Shown: positions 50,929 to 60,967, counted from the stretch's first letter. The stretch is 64,000 nt of DNA from Flavobacterium salmonis (GCF_903819435.1 NZ_CAIJDP010000090.1:1-64000), one strand, 5' to 3'. The notes: generated from the sequence alone by a model not told the origin. Numbers and translations are program-made.

Positions 50929-52128
50929 ATGAAATTACGTTCAACAGAAAGTTTCTGGCCACTAAAACATGCAATGGATACGAGTTATCCATCCATAGAT
51001 TCAGATATAAATACGCAAATTTTAATTATTGGAGGTGGAATTACTGGAGCATTAATCGCTTATAAACTTATTAATGAAGGAAAAAAGGTAGTACTTGTCG
51101 ACCGACGTGATATAGCTAATGGCAGTACTGCAGCAAGTACGGCCTTGCTTCAATATGAAATTGATGTTCCTCTGCATGAGCTAATAAACTTAAGAGGTGT
51201 AGAATGTGCCGTTGACAGCTATAAAAACGGAAAAAAAGCAATTTTCGATTTAAGAAGCATTATTGATGATATAAAAAGTGACTGCCAATTTGAATTTAAA
51301 AAGAGTATTTATTTTTGTTCTTTTAAAAAAGACCTTCCTTTTCTAAAAAATGAATTTATTGCAAGAAAAAAGTATGGCTTTGATGTAAATTGGCTAGAAA
51401 GATGGGATTTGGAAAAATTTGGATTAAATGCTCTCGCAGCTATCGAATCTAATACTGCGGCTGTTCTGGATCCGTATAGGTTTGCGCACGATTTATTTGT
51501 TTATTGCAGAGAAAACGGAATGAAAATTTTTGATCGTACCAATATAACATCAACCAAGGATTTAAACGGTAAGATGATTGCACAAACCGAAAATAAATAT
51601 AATATTGTTGCTGATCATATCATACATTGCAGCGGTTACGAAAGCACCGAAACACTTACAGAAAAAGTCGTAAACCTAAAAAGTACGTATGTTATAGCAT
51701 CTGAAAGTATTCCTAATTTATCAAGTATATTTAAAAATGCTGTTTTTTGGGATACTTCTAAACCTTATTTATACTTTAGGTCGACTACTGACAATCGAAT
51801 AATAATGGGCGGTGGCGATGAAGATTTTAAAGACCCAAAAAAACGAGACAAATTTCTACCAAAAAAGGAGAAGTTTCTTTTAAATAAATTTCAAAAAAAA
51901 TTTCCAAGAATCAATTTCAAGATAGATTACTCCTGGGCTGGAACATTTGGCGAAACTAAAGACGGTCTGCCTTATTTTGGGAAACCGGATCCTGATAAAA
52001 ACGAACACTATATTTTGGGATTTGGCGGTAACGGCATCACTTTTAGCATAATGGCAATGAATTCGATTATGGACTCTATCAAAGACAAAGAAAATCCTGA
52101 TTTGGAATATTACAGGTTTGGCAGGTAA
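50929..52128 (+). CDS. FAD-dependent oxidoreductase, DAO type
   Basis: 399 residues. The dinucleotide-binding motif is ILIIGGGITGALIAYKLINE (about residues 31-50), with VVLVDRRDIANGSTAASTAL (adenosine/pyrophosphate contacts) following. HIIHCSGYEST and WAGTFGETKDGLPYFGKPDP..YILGFGGNGITFSIMA form the C-terminal FAD end. Layout matches glycine-oxidase/DadA-like enzymes oxidising an amine or alpha-hydroxy group. Substrate unknown. It follows the AsmA-like gene by 51 bases, and a separate function is likely. Confidence 0.85.
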   Translation: MKLRSTESFWPLKHAMDTSYPSIDSDINTQILIIGGGITGALIAYKLINEGKKVVLVDRRDIANGSTAASTALLQYEIDVPLHELINLRGVECAVDSYKNGKKAIFDLRSIIDDIKSDCQFEFKKSIYFCSFKKDLPFLKNEFIARKKYGFDVNWLERWDLEKFGLNALAAIESNTAAVLDPYRFAHDLFVYCRENGMKIFDRTNITSTKDLNGKMIAQTENKYNIVADHIIHCSGYESTETLTEKVVNLKSTYVIASESIPNLSSIFKNAVFWDTSKPYLYFRSTTDNRIIMGGGDEDFKDPKKRDKFLPKKEKFLLNKFQKKFPRINFKIDYSWAGTFGETKDGLPYFGKPDPDKNEHYILGFGGNGITFSIMAMNSIMDSIKDKENPDLEYYRFGR

Positions 52129-52170
52129 AATTTGCTGAGGATTGTCCTGATACTATAAACCGTAAATTTT

Positions 52171-52178
52171 TATTTTTG
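52171..52178 (+). promoter_or_regulatory. -7 promoter box
   Basis: TATTTTTG fits TAnnTTTG, 75 bases before the XRE-family gene start. A TTG at 52142 is too far upstream (26-base spacing). Confidence 0.35.
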
Positions 52179-52252
52179 TAATTCAAATCAGTTACATTTA
52201 TCTGATTGATTAATAAAAAGAACAAACTGCTGTTAACAGTAATAGCCATCGT

Positions 52253-52825
52253 ATGTCAAAACTTAAAGTAATAAGAGAATCACACAATCTGACTCAGGAA
52301 GAATTATCTGAAAAATCAGGAATTTCGGTAAGAACTATTCAACGTATTGAAACAGGAAAAAATCCCAAAGGCTATACCCTTCGTATGCTGGCAAAAGTAT
52401 TGCAAGTAGAAGAAAACAAATTACTTAGCACAGAGTCAAAACAAAACATTGCACAAATTGCAGAAGAAAAGCAAAACTCAGAAGAATCTATTCCGGTGAA
52501 CTATTCGTATCTAAAATTAATCAACCTGTCTTCAATTCCATTTATTATAACTCCACCGTTAAATATTATTATTCCGTTAGTTTTGATGTTTACGATGAAA
52601 CAAAAAAACGTTTTATCAAAACAACTCATTTCAATTCAAATCGTTTGGACAATTTTAGCACCTATTGTGTTTATGACAGGCATTTTTTTGAAACTTGGCC
52701 ACAAGTTTACTTTAATCCTAATGATACTTATTGCTTTGTCTAATGTATTTATTGTTCTTCGGAATGCAATAGAAATCGACAAGACCAAAAAGCTTCATTA
52801 CAAACTGAATTTCAACATGATATAA
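52253..52825 (+). CDS. XRE-family regulator with C-terminal membrane domain
   Basis: 190 residues. Residues 1-60 are a complete HTH_3 domain (LKVIRESHNLTQEELSEKSG, ISVRTIQRIETGKNPKGYTL, RMLAKVLQVEENKL). A short linker leads to three or four hydrophobic helices (SIPFIITPPLNIIIPLVLMF, QIVWTILAPIVFMTGIFL, KFTLILMILIALSNVFIVLR), with a DUF4870-like look. A membrane-tethered DNA-binding protein of this kind is common in Bacteroidota and may sense membrane state. A serine hydrolase gene follows 98 bases downstream. Confidence 0.82.
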   Translation: MSKLKVIRESHNLTQEELSEKSGISVRTIQRIETGKNPKGYTLRMLAKVLQVEENKLLSTESKQNIAQIAEEKQNSEESIPVNYSYLKLINLSSIPFIITPPLNIIIPLVLMFTMKQKNVLSKQLISIQIVWTILAPIVFMTGIFLKLGHKFTLILMILIALSNVFIVLRNAIEIDKTKKLHYKLNFNMI

Positions 52826-52923
52826 ATCCTGTCGGATTATTGTCGGGTTATTGTCGGGTAGAATTTTAGGTCTGCAAAGAGGAGTTTTTAACCTTTGTCA
52901 AAAATAATTATACAAAATTTATT

Positions 52924-54402
52924 ATGGCAAAAAAAATTCTCTTAAGCATTATCGTTGCTTTTATTTTTAGTCTAAACAGTAAAGCTCAGGTTGACAAAAA
53001 TTCAGCTATCTATAAAACAATCCTGTCAAAAGACAGTTTACTATTCAATATTGGTTTTAATACCTGTGATATAAAACAGTTCGAAATTTTGTTGAGTGAA
53101 AATCTAAAATTTTACCATGACAAAGACGGCTTTTCTGATAAAGCAAAATTTCTTTCTGATCTAAAAAACGGGCTTTGCAAAAGTCCTGAAACTCGTCAGG
53201 TAAAAAGAACTTTAGTAAAGGAAAGTACGCAGATTTTTCCGCTTTATAAAAATGGAATACTCTATGGAGCGGTGCATAATGGAGAACATCTGTTTTCTGA
53301 AAAACGGGAAACTCAAAGCGGAATTGCAAAATTCAGTAATCTTTGGAAATTAGAAGATGGTATATGGAAATTAGCTGTATCATTTAGTTTTGATCATCAG
53401 CCATATGAAAATAAACGAATAAAAAAACCAATTTTTGATAACGATACCGAAATTGAAAAATGGCTGAAAAATAATAAAGTACCAACATTAGGATTAGGAA
53501 TTATTGAAAATGGAAAACTGAAACAAATAAAGGTTTTTGGAGAAATTACAAAAGGTATCTCTGCACCCTACAATACTATTTTTAACGTAGCTTCTTTAAC
53601 CAAGCCTGTTACTGCAATAGTTGCCTTAAAATTGGTGAGTTTAGGGAAATGGAAACTAGATGAACCTATTTATAAATATTGGACTGACCCGGATATTGCA
53701 AACGACCCGAGAAATAAAAAACTTACAACAAGGCTTATTTTGAGCCATCAGACAGGTTTTTCAAATTGGCGATGGATGAACGAAGATAAAAAACTTGGTT
53801 TTGAGTTTGAGCCTGGAACAAAATATCAATATTCAGGTGAAGGAATGGAATATTTGAGAAAAGCTTTAGAAAAAAAATTCAAAAAATCACTTCAGGAATT
53901 AGCCTATCAAATCATTTTCAAACCACTAAATATGGCTGATACAAAATATATCTGGGATAAAAATGTAGATGTATCAAGACTTGCTGTTGGCTATGATAAA
54001 GAGGGTAATGCTTATGAAACAGTAAAAAACAAAACACCAAATGCAGCAGACGACTTATTAACTACAATTGGAGATTACGGAAACTTTTTAGTAAATGTAA
54101 TGAACGCAGAGGGACTCTCTAAAGAAGTTTTTAATGAAATGAATTCACCTCAGACAGCAACTACAAAAGGAAAACATTTTGGTTTGGGATTTGAAATTTA
54201 TGATTTGGGCAATCAGGAATATGTATTATCTCACGGAGGTTCTGACTATGGTGTTCAAACAATTGTATTTATTCTTCCAAAGACAAAACAAGGCCTCTTG
54301 ATTTTTACCAATTCGGACACAGGTGGTAACTTATATGAACCTTTACTAAAACATTATTTAGGAGATAAAGGACAAAAAATATTTGACATCGAAACAAAAT
54401 AA
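52924..54402 (+). CDS. Exported serine hydrolase (class C beta-lactamase-like) with N-terminal SnoaL-like domain
   Basis: 492 residues. Signal peptide LLSIIVAFIFSLNSKAQ. Residues about 30-155 resemble a DUF4440/SnoaL-like NTF2 fold (CDIKQFEILLSENLKFYHDK, FSNLWKLEDGIWKLAVSFSF). Residues about 175-490 are the beta-lactamase-related domain: SLTK (224-227, nucleophile Ser224 and Lys227), YSG (303-305) and HGG (437-439). This set suits a D-alanyl-D-alanine peptidase or esterase rather than a true beta-lactamase. Two domains on one chain are common in flavobacteria. Confidence 0.87.
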   Translation: MAKKILLSIIVAFIFSLNSKAQVDKNSAIYKTILSKDSLLFNIGFNTCDIKQFEILLSENLKFYHDKDGFSDKAKFLSDLKNGLCKSPETRQVKRTLVKESTQIFPLYKNGILYGAVHNGEHLFSEKRETQSGIAKFSNLWKLEDGIWKLAVSFSFDHQPYENKRIKKPIFDNDTEIEKWLKNNKVPTLGLGIIENGKLKQIKVFGEITKGISAPYNTIFNVASLTKPVTAIVALKLVSLGKWKLDEPIYKYWTDPDIANDPRNKKLTTRLILSHQTGFSNWRWMNEDKKLGFEFEPGTKYQYSGEGMEYLRKALEKKFKKSLQELAYQIIFKPLNMADTKYIWDKNVDVSRLAVGYDKEGNAYETVKNKTPNAADDLLTTIGDYGNFLVNVMNAEGLSKEVFNEMNSPQTATTKGKHFGLGFEIYDLGNQEYVLSHGGSDYGVQTIVFILPKTKQGLLIFTNSDTGGNLYEPLLKHYLGDKGQKIFDIETK

Positions 54403-54451
54403 AAAACTACTCATAATTTTTTGACCATTTTAAAACTACAATGCATTAAAA

Positions 54452-54490
54452 ATTAACCCTGATTGAATTATTAGACCAGGGTTAATTTTT
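54452..54490. terminator. Bidirectional terminator
   Basis: ATTAACCCTG pairs with CAGGGTTAAT, followed by TTTTTA, and preceded by A-rich sequence on the other strand. It lies between the convergent serine hydrolase and AraC genes. Confidence 0.75.
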
Positions 54491-54518
54491 AGATAATTCT
54501 AATTGGGGAAAAAAGTAG

Positions 54519-55544
54519 TTATGCGGTAATAGCGAACTGATTTTGATTGAATTTATATTCTTTTGGACTACAGTTGAATTTTTGCTTGAAGATTTTAGAA
54601 AAATAACTTCTGCTTGTAAAACCAATGCAATACACTATTTCGGAAATATTTAAATCTGAATTTTTAATTAAAATTTCGGCTTTTAATATTCGCATATGAG
54701 TAATAAAATCATTGACCGTTCTGTCATGAATCATTTTAAAACCTTCTTGTAGTTTGTTTGGTGATAAACCTGATTTCTTGCTAAGCGATTTAATGGTAAA
54801 TTGCTCTTCGGGAGTTTCTTTTATAAGATCTGAAAGTTTTTTTATTTCTTCCATTTCCTTTAGAGTAAGGCAGTTTGTTTCTTTCAAACAATTATTCATA
54901 TCATCAGAATGTTGCTGAATCTCCATTGCCAGAATAATTTTCAAAATACCTTCTTTCAACAAATTCCGAACAATTCCGGTTTGGGTAACAGCATTTAATT
55001 GTTCTATTTTTTCTGCTATTTTCAAATTATATGAACCGAGATAGAAAAAATTTCCATCCCTGTTTTTTTCAAAGAAAGTTTCTTTTACTTTAAAATTGAA
55101 AAAATTATTTTCAGATGTATCAGCATTTTCAGTTCCTACTACAATTAAAGTAACTCTGGTATTGGTGTTTTTGTCGAAAAATAAAATATTATCTTCTTTT
55201 TGCTTTGATGAAACTATAGCAGTCTGAAATTTTTTTAACTTTCTTTCAACTCCGGACATTCCAAAACTATGTGATAAACTTCCCTTAGAACAATAAGCAA
55301 AATAAACTGGCGAAATATCCGGATTCCCAATACTGATTTTTACATCTTCAGAAAAAGTCATATCAAACTGTAAACAGGAAACTGAATCACTGAAAGAGGA
55401 TCCTACAATGCTGCCTTTGGCAAAATTATTGCTGACTTCTAAGGCATATTCGTCTGAATCAAAAATTATTTTTCCTCCTAAGCTTAATGTTAGTTCTTCA
55501 AATATATTTTTAATCTTATCGTTATGTATAGTTACTATTTTCAT
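54519..55544 (-). CDS. AraC-family transcriptional regulator
   Basis: 341 residues. The C-terminal AraC HTH pair is well conserved: FTIKSLSKKSGLSPNKLQEG, FKMIHDRTVNDFITHMRILK, AEILIKNSDLNISEIVYCIG and FTSRSYFSKIFKQKFNCSPK then EYK. Residues 1-220 are an effector domain without a recognised family, with scattered beta strands. Target genes are unknown; the serine hydrolase next door is convergent. Regulators of this form in Bacteroidota often respond to small molecules. Confidence 0.88.
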   Translation of the reverse strand: MKIVTIHNDKIKNIFEELTLSLGGKIIFDSDEYALEVSNNFAKGSIVGSSFSDSVSCLQFDMTFSEDVKISIGNPDISPVYFAYCSKGSLSHSFGMSGVERKLKKFQTAIVSSKQKEDNILFFDKNTNTRVTLIVVGTENADTSENNFFNFKVKETFFEKNRDGNFFYLGSYNLKIAEKIEQLNAVTQTGIVRNLLKEGILKIILAMEIQQHSDDMNNCLKETNCLTLKEMEEIKKLSDLIKETPEEQFTIKSLSKKSGLSPNKLQEGFKMIHDRTVNDFITHMRILKAEILIKNSDLNISEIVYCIGFTSRSYFSKIFKQKFNCSPKEYKFNQNQFAITA

Positions 55545-55714
55545 TTGGGCGGATTTAAATTTTAAATATATCTTTAGTCAACAAAACAGATTCATTATTT
55601 TAATTGAAAAAAATCTGAACTACAAAATTCGTTCAGAACACCATTAATTATGTTATATAATTTTTGAGTTTTGTTTTATAATTACTTCTATAACATTCTC
55701 TTATTCGTTTAAAT

Positions 55715-56203
55715 ATGAAAAGTTTTTCTTTTGCTCCAATTGCTCAACCCAATGCAACAATTCTGATTTTAGGAACAATGCCCGGTACAAAATCACTTGA
55801 AATACAACAGTATTATGGTCATATAAGAAATAATTTCTGGCGATTTATGTTTGAAATTTTGGAGGAAGACTTCTCTACTGATTATAAAATGAGAAAGACC
55901 CTTTTACTGAAAAATAAAATCGCCTTATGGGATGTTTTGCAATTTTGTGATAGAATTGGAAGTCTGGACAGTGCTATTAAAAATGAAATCACAAATGATT
56001 TTGAACTTTTTTTTAAGCAAAATCCCAATATTAAAACTATTGTTTTTAACGGACAGAAGGCAGCATCTTTTTTTAAAAAACATGTTTCATTAAAAACCAC
56101 TGATTATCATTTTATAACCATGCCTTCAACAAGTCCTGCCAACGCCGGCAAATCATTTGACGCAAAGTTGAATGAATGGAAAACCATCAAAGAATTTATA
56201 TAG
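55715..56203 (+). CDS. DNA-deoxyinosine glycosylase (uracil-DNA glycosylase superfamily)
   Basis: 162 residues. The motifs of the hypoxanthine-DNA glycosylase (family 6) branch are visible: ILILGTMPGTKSLEIQQYYG (motif 1), HIRNNFWRFMFEIL, IALWDVLQFCDRIGSLDSAI and the late loop MPSTSPANAG (motif 3). These enzymes excise deaminated purines. Length is normal. It is divergent from the AraC gene. Confidence 0.88.
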   Translation: MKSFSFAPIAQPNATILILGTMPGTKSLEIQQYYGHIRNNFWRFMFEILEEDFSTDYKMRKTLLLKNKIALWDVLQFCDRIGSLDSAIKNEITNDFELFFKQNPNIKTIVFNGQKAASFFKKHVSLKTTDYHFITMPSTSPANAGKSFDAKLNEWKTIKEFI

Positions 56204-56295
56204 GTTTGAATGATATAACATTATGAATTCAAAATGTAAAATATCAGGCAGATGTTTAAATAATTTTATCATTATAAATTTTAAACATATAAATT

Positions 56296-56883
56296 ATGAA
56301 AAAGATACTTTTAATAAGCAAAGTAGTTTTAGGAACAGGAATTTTGTTATTGAGTTTAAATTCTTGTAAAAATGAATCAAAACAAGAAGATCCAAAAGAA
56401 GTTGCTGAAGACCAAAATGAAGCTAAATTTGACAGCATTGATTCAAAAGAAGATGATTCTGAATTTTTAGTTGATGCAACAGAAATAAATCTGGCTGAAA
56501 TCGAAATTGGAAAACTTGCTCAAACTAAAAGTACAAATGCCGAAGTCAAAAAATTTGGTAAAATGCTGGTAGACGAACATACAAAGTCAGCCGGAGAAGT
56601 AAAAACTATTGCAGACAGCAAAAATTTTTCATTACCAACTTCAATTACTGAAGAAGGAAAAGAAGAATATAATAAACTAAATGAAAAATCTGGTGTCGAT
56701 TTTGACAAAAAATTTGCCGATATGATGATTGACGGTCACGAAAAAGCAATCGATAAATTCACTAAAGCCGCAGAAAAAGCAAACGATCCAGAAATAAAAA
56801 CATGGGCTTCAAATAATGTTGCCTCTTTGACTGCACATCTTCAACATGCTAAACAACTTAAGCAGGATTTAGATAAAAAATAA
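56296..56883 (+). CDS. DUF4142 lipoprotein
   Basis: 195 residues. Lipobox in LLISKVVLGTGILLLSLNSC (Cys at about 23), then an acidic linker. The DUF4142 helical bundle covers about 55-190: EINLAEIEIGKLAQTKSTNA, EVKKFGKMLVDEHTKSAGEV, DKKFADMMIDGHEKAIDKFT, KTWASNNVASLTAHLQHAKQ. A ferritin-like four-helix fold is usual for this family, found in envelope-stress contexts. The gene ends at a terminator (56912-56944). Confidence 0.87.
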   Translation: MKKILLISKVVLGTGILLLSLNSCKNESKQEDPKEVAEDQNEAKFDSIDSKEDDSEFLVDATEINLAEIEIGKLAQTKSTNAEVKKFGKMLVDEHTKSAGEVKTIADSKNFSLPTSITEEGKEEYNKLNEKSGVDFDKKFADMMIDGHEKAIDKFTKAAEKANDPEIKTWASNNVASLTAHLQHAKQLKQDLDKK

Positions 56884-56911
56884 AATTGGTTACTTTAGAT
56901 TTATTTAGGTT

Positions 56912-56944
56912 AAAAAGCTATTCTATTTTAGGATAGCTTTTTTT
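56912..56944 (+). terminator. Terminator
   Basis: AAAAAGCTATTC..GGATAGCTTTTTTT: stem AAAAGCTAT/ATAGCTTTT with a loop of about 10 bases and a T tail. Confidence 0.7.
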
Positions 56945-56964
56945 AGATTTACAAGAAAATAATT

Positions 56965-57399
56965 ATGAAAACACAATCTTACAAAAATCATATACGGTTT
57001 TACCCACCGCATCATTTTGTATATTATCCAATTTTGATAATGTTCATGCTTTTTGCAATTTACTTTGCATTTACAACTGCTGAGAAACTTTTATGGGGAT
57101 TTATAACCGTGATTTTTATATTCCTTTTTTGTCTCGCCTTTATGCTGCGCCAGCATTATGCTTTGATTTTACAAAACAGAATCGTTAAACTTGAACTTCG
57201 GTATCGCTACTTTGTACTTACCGGAACCAGATTTGAAACTATTGAATATAAATTTACTGAAGACCAGCTTTTTGCTTTTCGATTTGCTTCAGACACTGAG
57301 TTTTTATCTTTAATTGATCGTGCCCTTGCAGAAAATCTATCCGGCGATGCCATCAAACAAGCTATTGTAAATTGGAAGGGGGATTATTACAGGGTATAA
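56965..57399 (+). CDS. DUF6526 membrane protein
   Basis: 144 residues. Two hydrophobic helices (YYPILIMFMLFAIYFAFTTA and LWGFITVIFIFLFCLAFMLR) follow an N-terminal SYKNHIRFYPPHHFVYYP motif. The C-terminal half is soluble: RQHYALILQNRIVKLELRYR, YFVLTGTRFETIEYKFTEDQ, LFAFRFASDTEFLSLIDRAL. The QSYKNHxRxxPPHH start and cytoplasmic tail match the DUF6526 family. Role unknown. It lies 21 bases after the terminator of the DUF4142 gene. Confidence 0.82.
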   Translation: MKTQSYKNHIRFYPPHHFVYYPILIMFMLFAIYFAFTTAEKLLWGFITVIFIFLFCLAFMLRQHYALILQNRIVKLELRYRYFVLTGTRFETIEYKFTEDQLFAFRFASDTEFLSLIDRALAENLSGDAIKQAIVNWKGDYYRV

Positions 57400-57563
57400 A
57401 AAGGAGTAAAACATATCCAATATCCAACAATATTGACAAATATTTTGTTTAGAAATTTTACTAAACATTTATAATCGTTTTACTGCTTAATTAAAAAACG
57501 TAAGATAGTCAGTGTGTTTTTCTAATCTGATCCGCTTCATAATTATAAATCATATTAGTGTCA

Positions 57564-59375
57564 TTAATCTAAGTCATATCTGGAAATTATTTTCCTCGCA
57601 TTTTCTTTATATAAATGAGCTTTTTTAGATTCAATTTTTATAGGCAGATTGATTATTTCATTTGCAGTCTTAAAAGATTTTCCAAACTTCTTATTTTCTA
57701 TGTAAAATTTAAGAAGGCTTTCACGTGGTTCAAATCTAAAAGGTTCTATACCTACATTCAACAATAATAATTTTTCTGCGTTTAGGATTTTTTTCTGCTG
57801 GAGATATAAATTTGACAAAACGACGTTTGCATCTGGAATCGGTGATTTCTTAACTGAATTTTCCATCATGAAAATTCCCTTAATGGATTCCCCTTCATGA
57901 AATTTTTCAAATCCAAATTTAAATTCAATAAAGGGATCGTCTTCAATGAGTCTCATTTTATTGTCACTTATCTTATAATAAAACTTTTGGTTTCCACTAT
58001 CTGACACAATTTTAAAATCAATTAATGTTTGGGTTTTTACATAAAAAAGTGCAGTAATTAAGAAAGACACAATTATAAAACTAATGTTTATACTTTTTAT
58101 ATAAAAAGGATTTGTAATGGTTAACATTTCTTTTTTATTACCTCCATAAACAACTAAAAGAGACAATCCCAAAACCAATAAGACGATCGCTGTCGGGTTG
58201 TATAATACTGATGTAAACAATCCTAAAAAAGCAAAAATGACAACAAAAGTGAGTCCTAATCTCGTTTTAGGATTAAGTTCAGTTTTTCGGATAATCACAA
58301 ACAACAGGAGTCCCAGCAAAACAAAACCAAAAAAACCTATTTCAAAAAGGATTTGAAGGTAATCATTAAAAGCAGTAGATACGTAATTGGCTACTTTAAT
58401 TTCAGCCCATGAACGTTGTTGCTTATTAAAATATTCCGCTTTTGAATTATTATAAATTCCAGGAAAATTAAAAATTCCGTTACCAAAAACGGGCTTTTCT
58501 TTAATCTCTGAAATTGTAATTTTTCTGATTAAAGTTCTTCCGTCAACAGAATCTTTGTTCAGCTGATATAAAAAATATGAACCTGAAACACCTACAAAAA
58601 ACAGGGCTGAAATTAGCATTATTGCCTTCTTTTTATTTGCCTTTAGAAATGTAAAGCTTTTTGAAGAAGTACATAACAAAAACAAAACGCCAACCACTAA
58701 TGAAATCCATGAAGCCCGCGAATCAGTTAAATATAAAATATACAACATCAATAAAGCACTTAACAGCAGGAGCAATTTGGCGATGCTATTCTTAAGTCCC
58801 AAAAAGAGAAACTGATATAATGTAATGATAAGGCCTGTAACCATATACACGCCTAAAAAATTGGGATTGATAAAGGTACCTACCACCTGGAAATATTCAT
58901 TTCCTGCATTGAGATAATCCGTTTTTTGCAGCAATGCAATAATAGACTCTGCAAAACAAGAAAACCAAATAAGTTTTATGATAAAATCAAAAGAAGCACC
59001 TGGTTTGTTTTTGTTATCCAAACTTAACCGAAATAAATAAAACAATGCGATGTAACCTGTAAATACCCAAAATTGATTGTAAAGGAAATCGTAATACGAA
59101 AAAATAAAAAAATGTATAATGACATACGAAAAGAACAGCAGCATCATTAAATCGGCTGTATGGATATTAAGTGTTTTATTTTTAAAACCTTTCAATGCTT
59201 TAAAAAAAAGCCATGCAAAAACTACGGTTACGAAAAACAATTCCTTACCGGTTTTATTAGAATTTAAAATAAACGGATAAGATACAAACGGAAGTACAAA
59301 AACTAAAATAATAAAACAAGAATCGATTATTCCTGCAAGAGTATCCTTTAGATTTGATATGTTGGATTTCATCAT
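57564..59375 (-). CDS. O-antigen ligase-like (Wzy/WaaL) membrane protein
   Basis: 603 residues. Ten or more membrane segments occupy about 15-450 (CFIILVFVLPFVSYPFILNS, LMMLLFFSYVIIHFFIFSYY, FINPNFLGVYMVTGLIITLY, YLTDSRASWISLVVGVLFLL, IGFFGFVLLGLLLFVIIRKT). The conserved NPN..G and TDSRASW motifs and the large periplasmic loop are those of O-antigen ligase/polymerase proteins. The soluble C-terminus (about 470-603) looks TPR-like (NVVLSNLYLQQKKILNAEKL, in part). A role in surface-glycan polymerisation is likely. It lies 60 bases downstream of the transglutaminase-like gene. Confidence 0.85.
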   Translation of the reverse strand: MMKSNISNLKDTLAGIIDSCFIILVFVLPFVSYPFILNSNKTGKELFFVTVVFAWLFFKALKGFKNKTLNIHTADLMMLLFFSYVIIHFFIFSYYDFLYNQFWVFTGYIALFYLFRLSLDNKNKPGASFDFIIKLIWFSCFAESIIALLQKTDYLNAGNEYFQVVGTFINPNFLGVYMVTGLIITLYQFLFLGLKNSIAKLLLLLSALLMLYILYLTDSRASWISLVVGVLFLLCTSSKSFTFLKANKKKAIMLISALFFVGVSGSYFLYQLNKDSVDGRTLIRKITISEIKEKPVFGNGIFNFPGIYNNSKAEYFNKQQRSWAEIKVANYVSTAFNDYLQILFEIGFFGFVLLGLLLFVIIRKTELNPKTRLGLTFVVIFAFLGLFTSVLYNPTAIVLLVLGLSLLVVYGGNKKEMLTITNPFYIKSINISFIIVSFLITALFYVKTQTLIDFKIVSDSGNQKFYYKISDNKMRLIEDDPFIEFKFGFEKFHEGESIKGIFMMENSVKKSPIPDANVVLSNLYLQQKKILNAEKLLLLNVGIEPFRFEPRESLLKFYIENKKFGKSFKTANEIINLPIKIESKKAHLYKENARKIISRYDLD

Positions 59376-59434
59376 TTAGAAAATGGTTGATAAAAATTCA
59401 TAGCCAAAAAAATCGCCCGACATGATGCAGCCTT

Positions 59435-60967
59435 TTAATACCACGTTATTAAATTTGTTTTGGGATCAATAGTAAATATTCTTTCATAAAAATTCGGTTT
59501 TAAGGGAAACATTAAAAACAACCCGTTTTTTGGCAATCTTTTAAAAGTGATTTTATTGTCATCTGAGGCAATTTGTTCTTCTACAAAACGCCAGTCTCCA
59601 TCCCAAACCATGATTCTGTATTTTTCTCCTTTTATAATCTGAAAAGGATTGTTATCGGTGTACTTGCTTTTGTATTCATTTTCTCTGGACAATGTTGGAG
59701 AAAATGAATTCAACATATCGGGTTTTAAAATTGTTTTTATACCTTTTTGGTCCAGCAGGACCGGGTATTTTTCGAAAACCATTTTTCCTGATACCACAAC
59801 ACCCGGCAAATAAACAATGTCCCTTCCCATATTTTTATAGACGGCAATTTTATTATTTATTTTCGCCCAGTCCAGTGGTCTCCAGTTGCCTCTGTTAAAA
59901 ACATTGATATAACTTACCCTTGAAGTCACCTGCGGATTAAAAGAATAGCTAATATCGCTAACTTCTACATACTCTGATGTGACATCCAAAATATTTTTGC
60001 TTTTCAAAAAATCATCCGGGATTTCATTTTCAGGGATTATAGTAGTTAAGTTTCCTTTTTGTTCTGAAAATGTAACCCTGAATACTTTGCCTAATCTTTT
60101 AGCCACAGCGTTATAAGAATAGGGCAAATCCTGATTCCCGTTAAAAGGGATATGAACGCCTTTATTGTCGATAACGGTATTCCAGAAATGTCTGTTCGAA
60201 GAAGCGGCATAATGCGGGGTATAATCAAACGTGGTTGCTATACCTAAAGACCTGTTGGCGAAAATTGCCACATTGGCCAAATCCGGACAATTGCCTTCAC
60301 GCCAGAATAATAAATCTGTTGCGCCTAAAAGCGGTTTAGGATCAAAACGTTTTAGTACAAAATCAAAGTGTTTTATATTGTTTATTATGTTAGAAGCCAA
60401 TTCAACCGGATCATTAGGGTCAGCCATTCCTGTTGACAGTTTTTCGAAGCTGGACTGGTATTCAGGTCTCCAGTCCTGCATTGGCTCCGTTAAACTGCGG
60501 TAAGGCAAAATGTACTCACAGAATGTCTTAAAATCATAGCTTTTAGACCATGGGTTTTCTTTCCATGATTTAAAGGCCATTTCTATATTTTTAATCAACA
60601 ACCCACTTTTAATGACATCAGTGTCTCTGATGACTGTATTTCTGGAAATCATTCCGATACTGTCTTTCTGTTTGTTAAAGACTATAGTGGCCTGTTCGAT
60701 GTCTTTATAGTTTGTTACTTTAAAAGAAGTTTCTTTTCCATTTTTATCAAGCCATATATTATCTTCTGCATAATGTATAGGCATATTAGTCACCAAAAAC
60801 ACAGCAGCATCGTATTGTTCTTTATCTCCTTTTTTATGAAAATAGTCTAAAACTTCGGCAAATTTTGGAACTTTTGTTACCCCTGTATTTTTAATTTGAG
60901 AGGTACCAACAGTTGTAGAAATTAAACTTAAAAATAAAATGATGGCTAGGGTTTTTATTAAACACAT
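59435..60967 (-). CDS. Exported transglutaminase-like protein
   Basis: 510 residues. Signal peptide CLIKTLAIILFLSLISTTVG. The transglutaminase-like core is at about 215-290: LLFWREGNCPDLANVAIFAN (Cys at about 226), SNRHFWNTVIDNKGVHIPFN (His and Asp). The flanks include an N-terminal helical region and C-terminal beta-sandwich-like parts (YVEVSDISYSFNPQVTSRVS, GNWRPLDWAKINNKIAVYKN). It is probably a periplasmic peptidase or cross-linking enzyme; the substrate is not deducible. It is likely expressed with the O-antigen-ligase-like gene. Confidence 0.85.
   Translation of the reverse strand: MCLIKTLAIILFLSLISTTVGTSQIKNTGVTKVPKFAEVLDYFHKKGDKEQYDAAVFLVTNMPIHYAEDNIWLDKNGKETSFKVTNYKDIEQATIVFNKQKDSIGMISRNTVIRDTDVIKSGLLIKNIEMAFKSWKENPWSKSYDFKTFCEYILPYRSLTEPMQDWRPEYQSSFEKLSTGMADPNDPVELASNIINNIKHFDFVLKRFDPKPLLGATDLLFWREGNCPDLANVAIFANRSLGIATTFDYTPHYAASSNRHFWNTVIDNKGVHIPFNGNQDLPYSYNAVAKRLGKVFRVTFSEQKGNLTTIIPENEIPDDFLKSKNILDVTSEYVEVSDISYSFNPQVTSRVSYINVFNRGNWRPLDWAKINNKIAVYKNMGRDIVYLPGVVVSGKMVFEKYPVLLDQKGIKTILKPDMLNSFSPTLSRENEYKSKYTDNNPFQIIKGEKYRIMVWDGDWRFVEEQIASDDNKITFKRLPKNGLFLMFPLKPNFYERIFTIDPKTNLITWY

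Noticed and set aside
52924..54402. Calling the serine hydrolase an antibiotic-resistance beta-lactamase
   Set aside because: It has SxxK, YSG and HGG motifs, shared with peptidases and esterases. The N-terminal SnoaL-like domain and divergence argue against a dedicated beta-lactamase.
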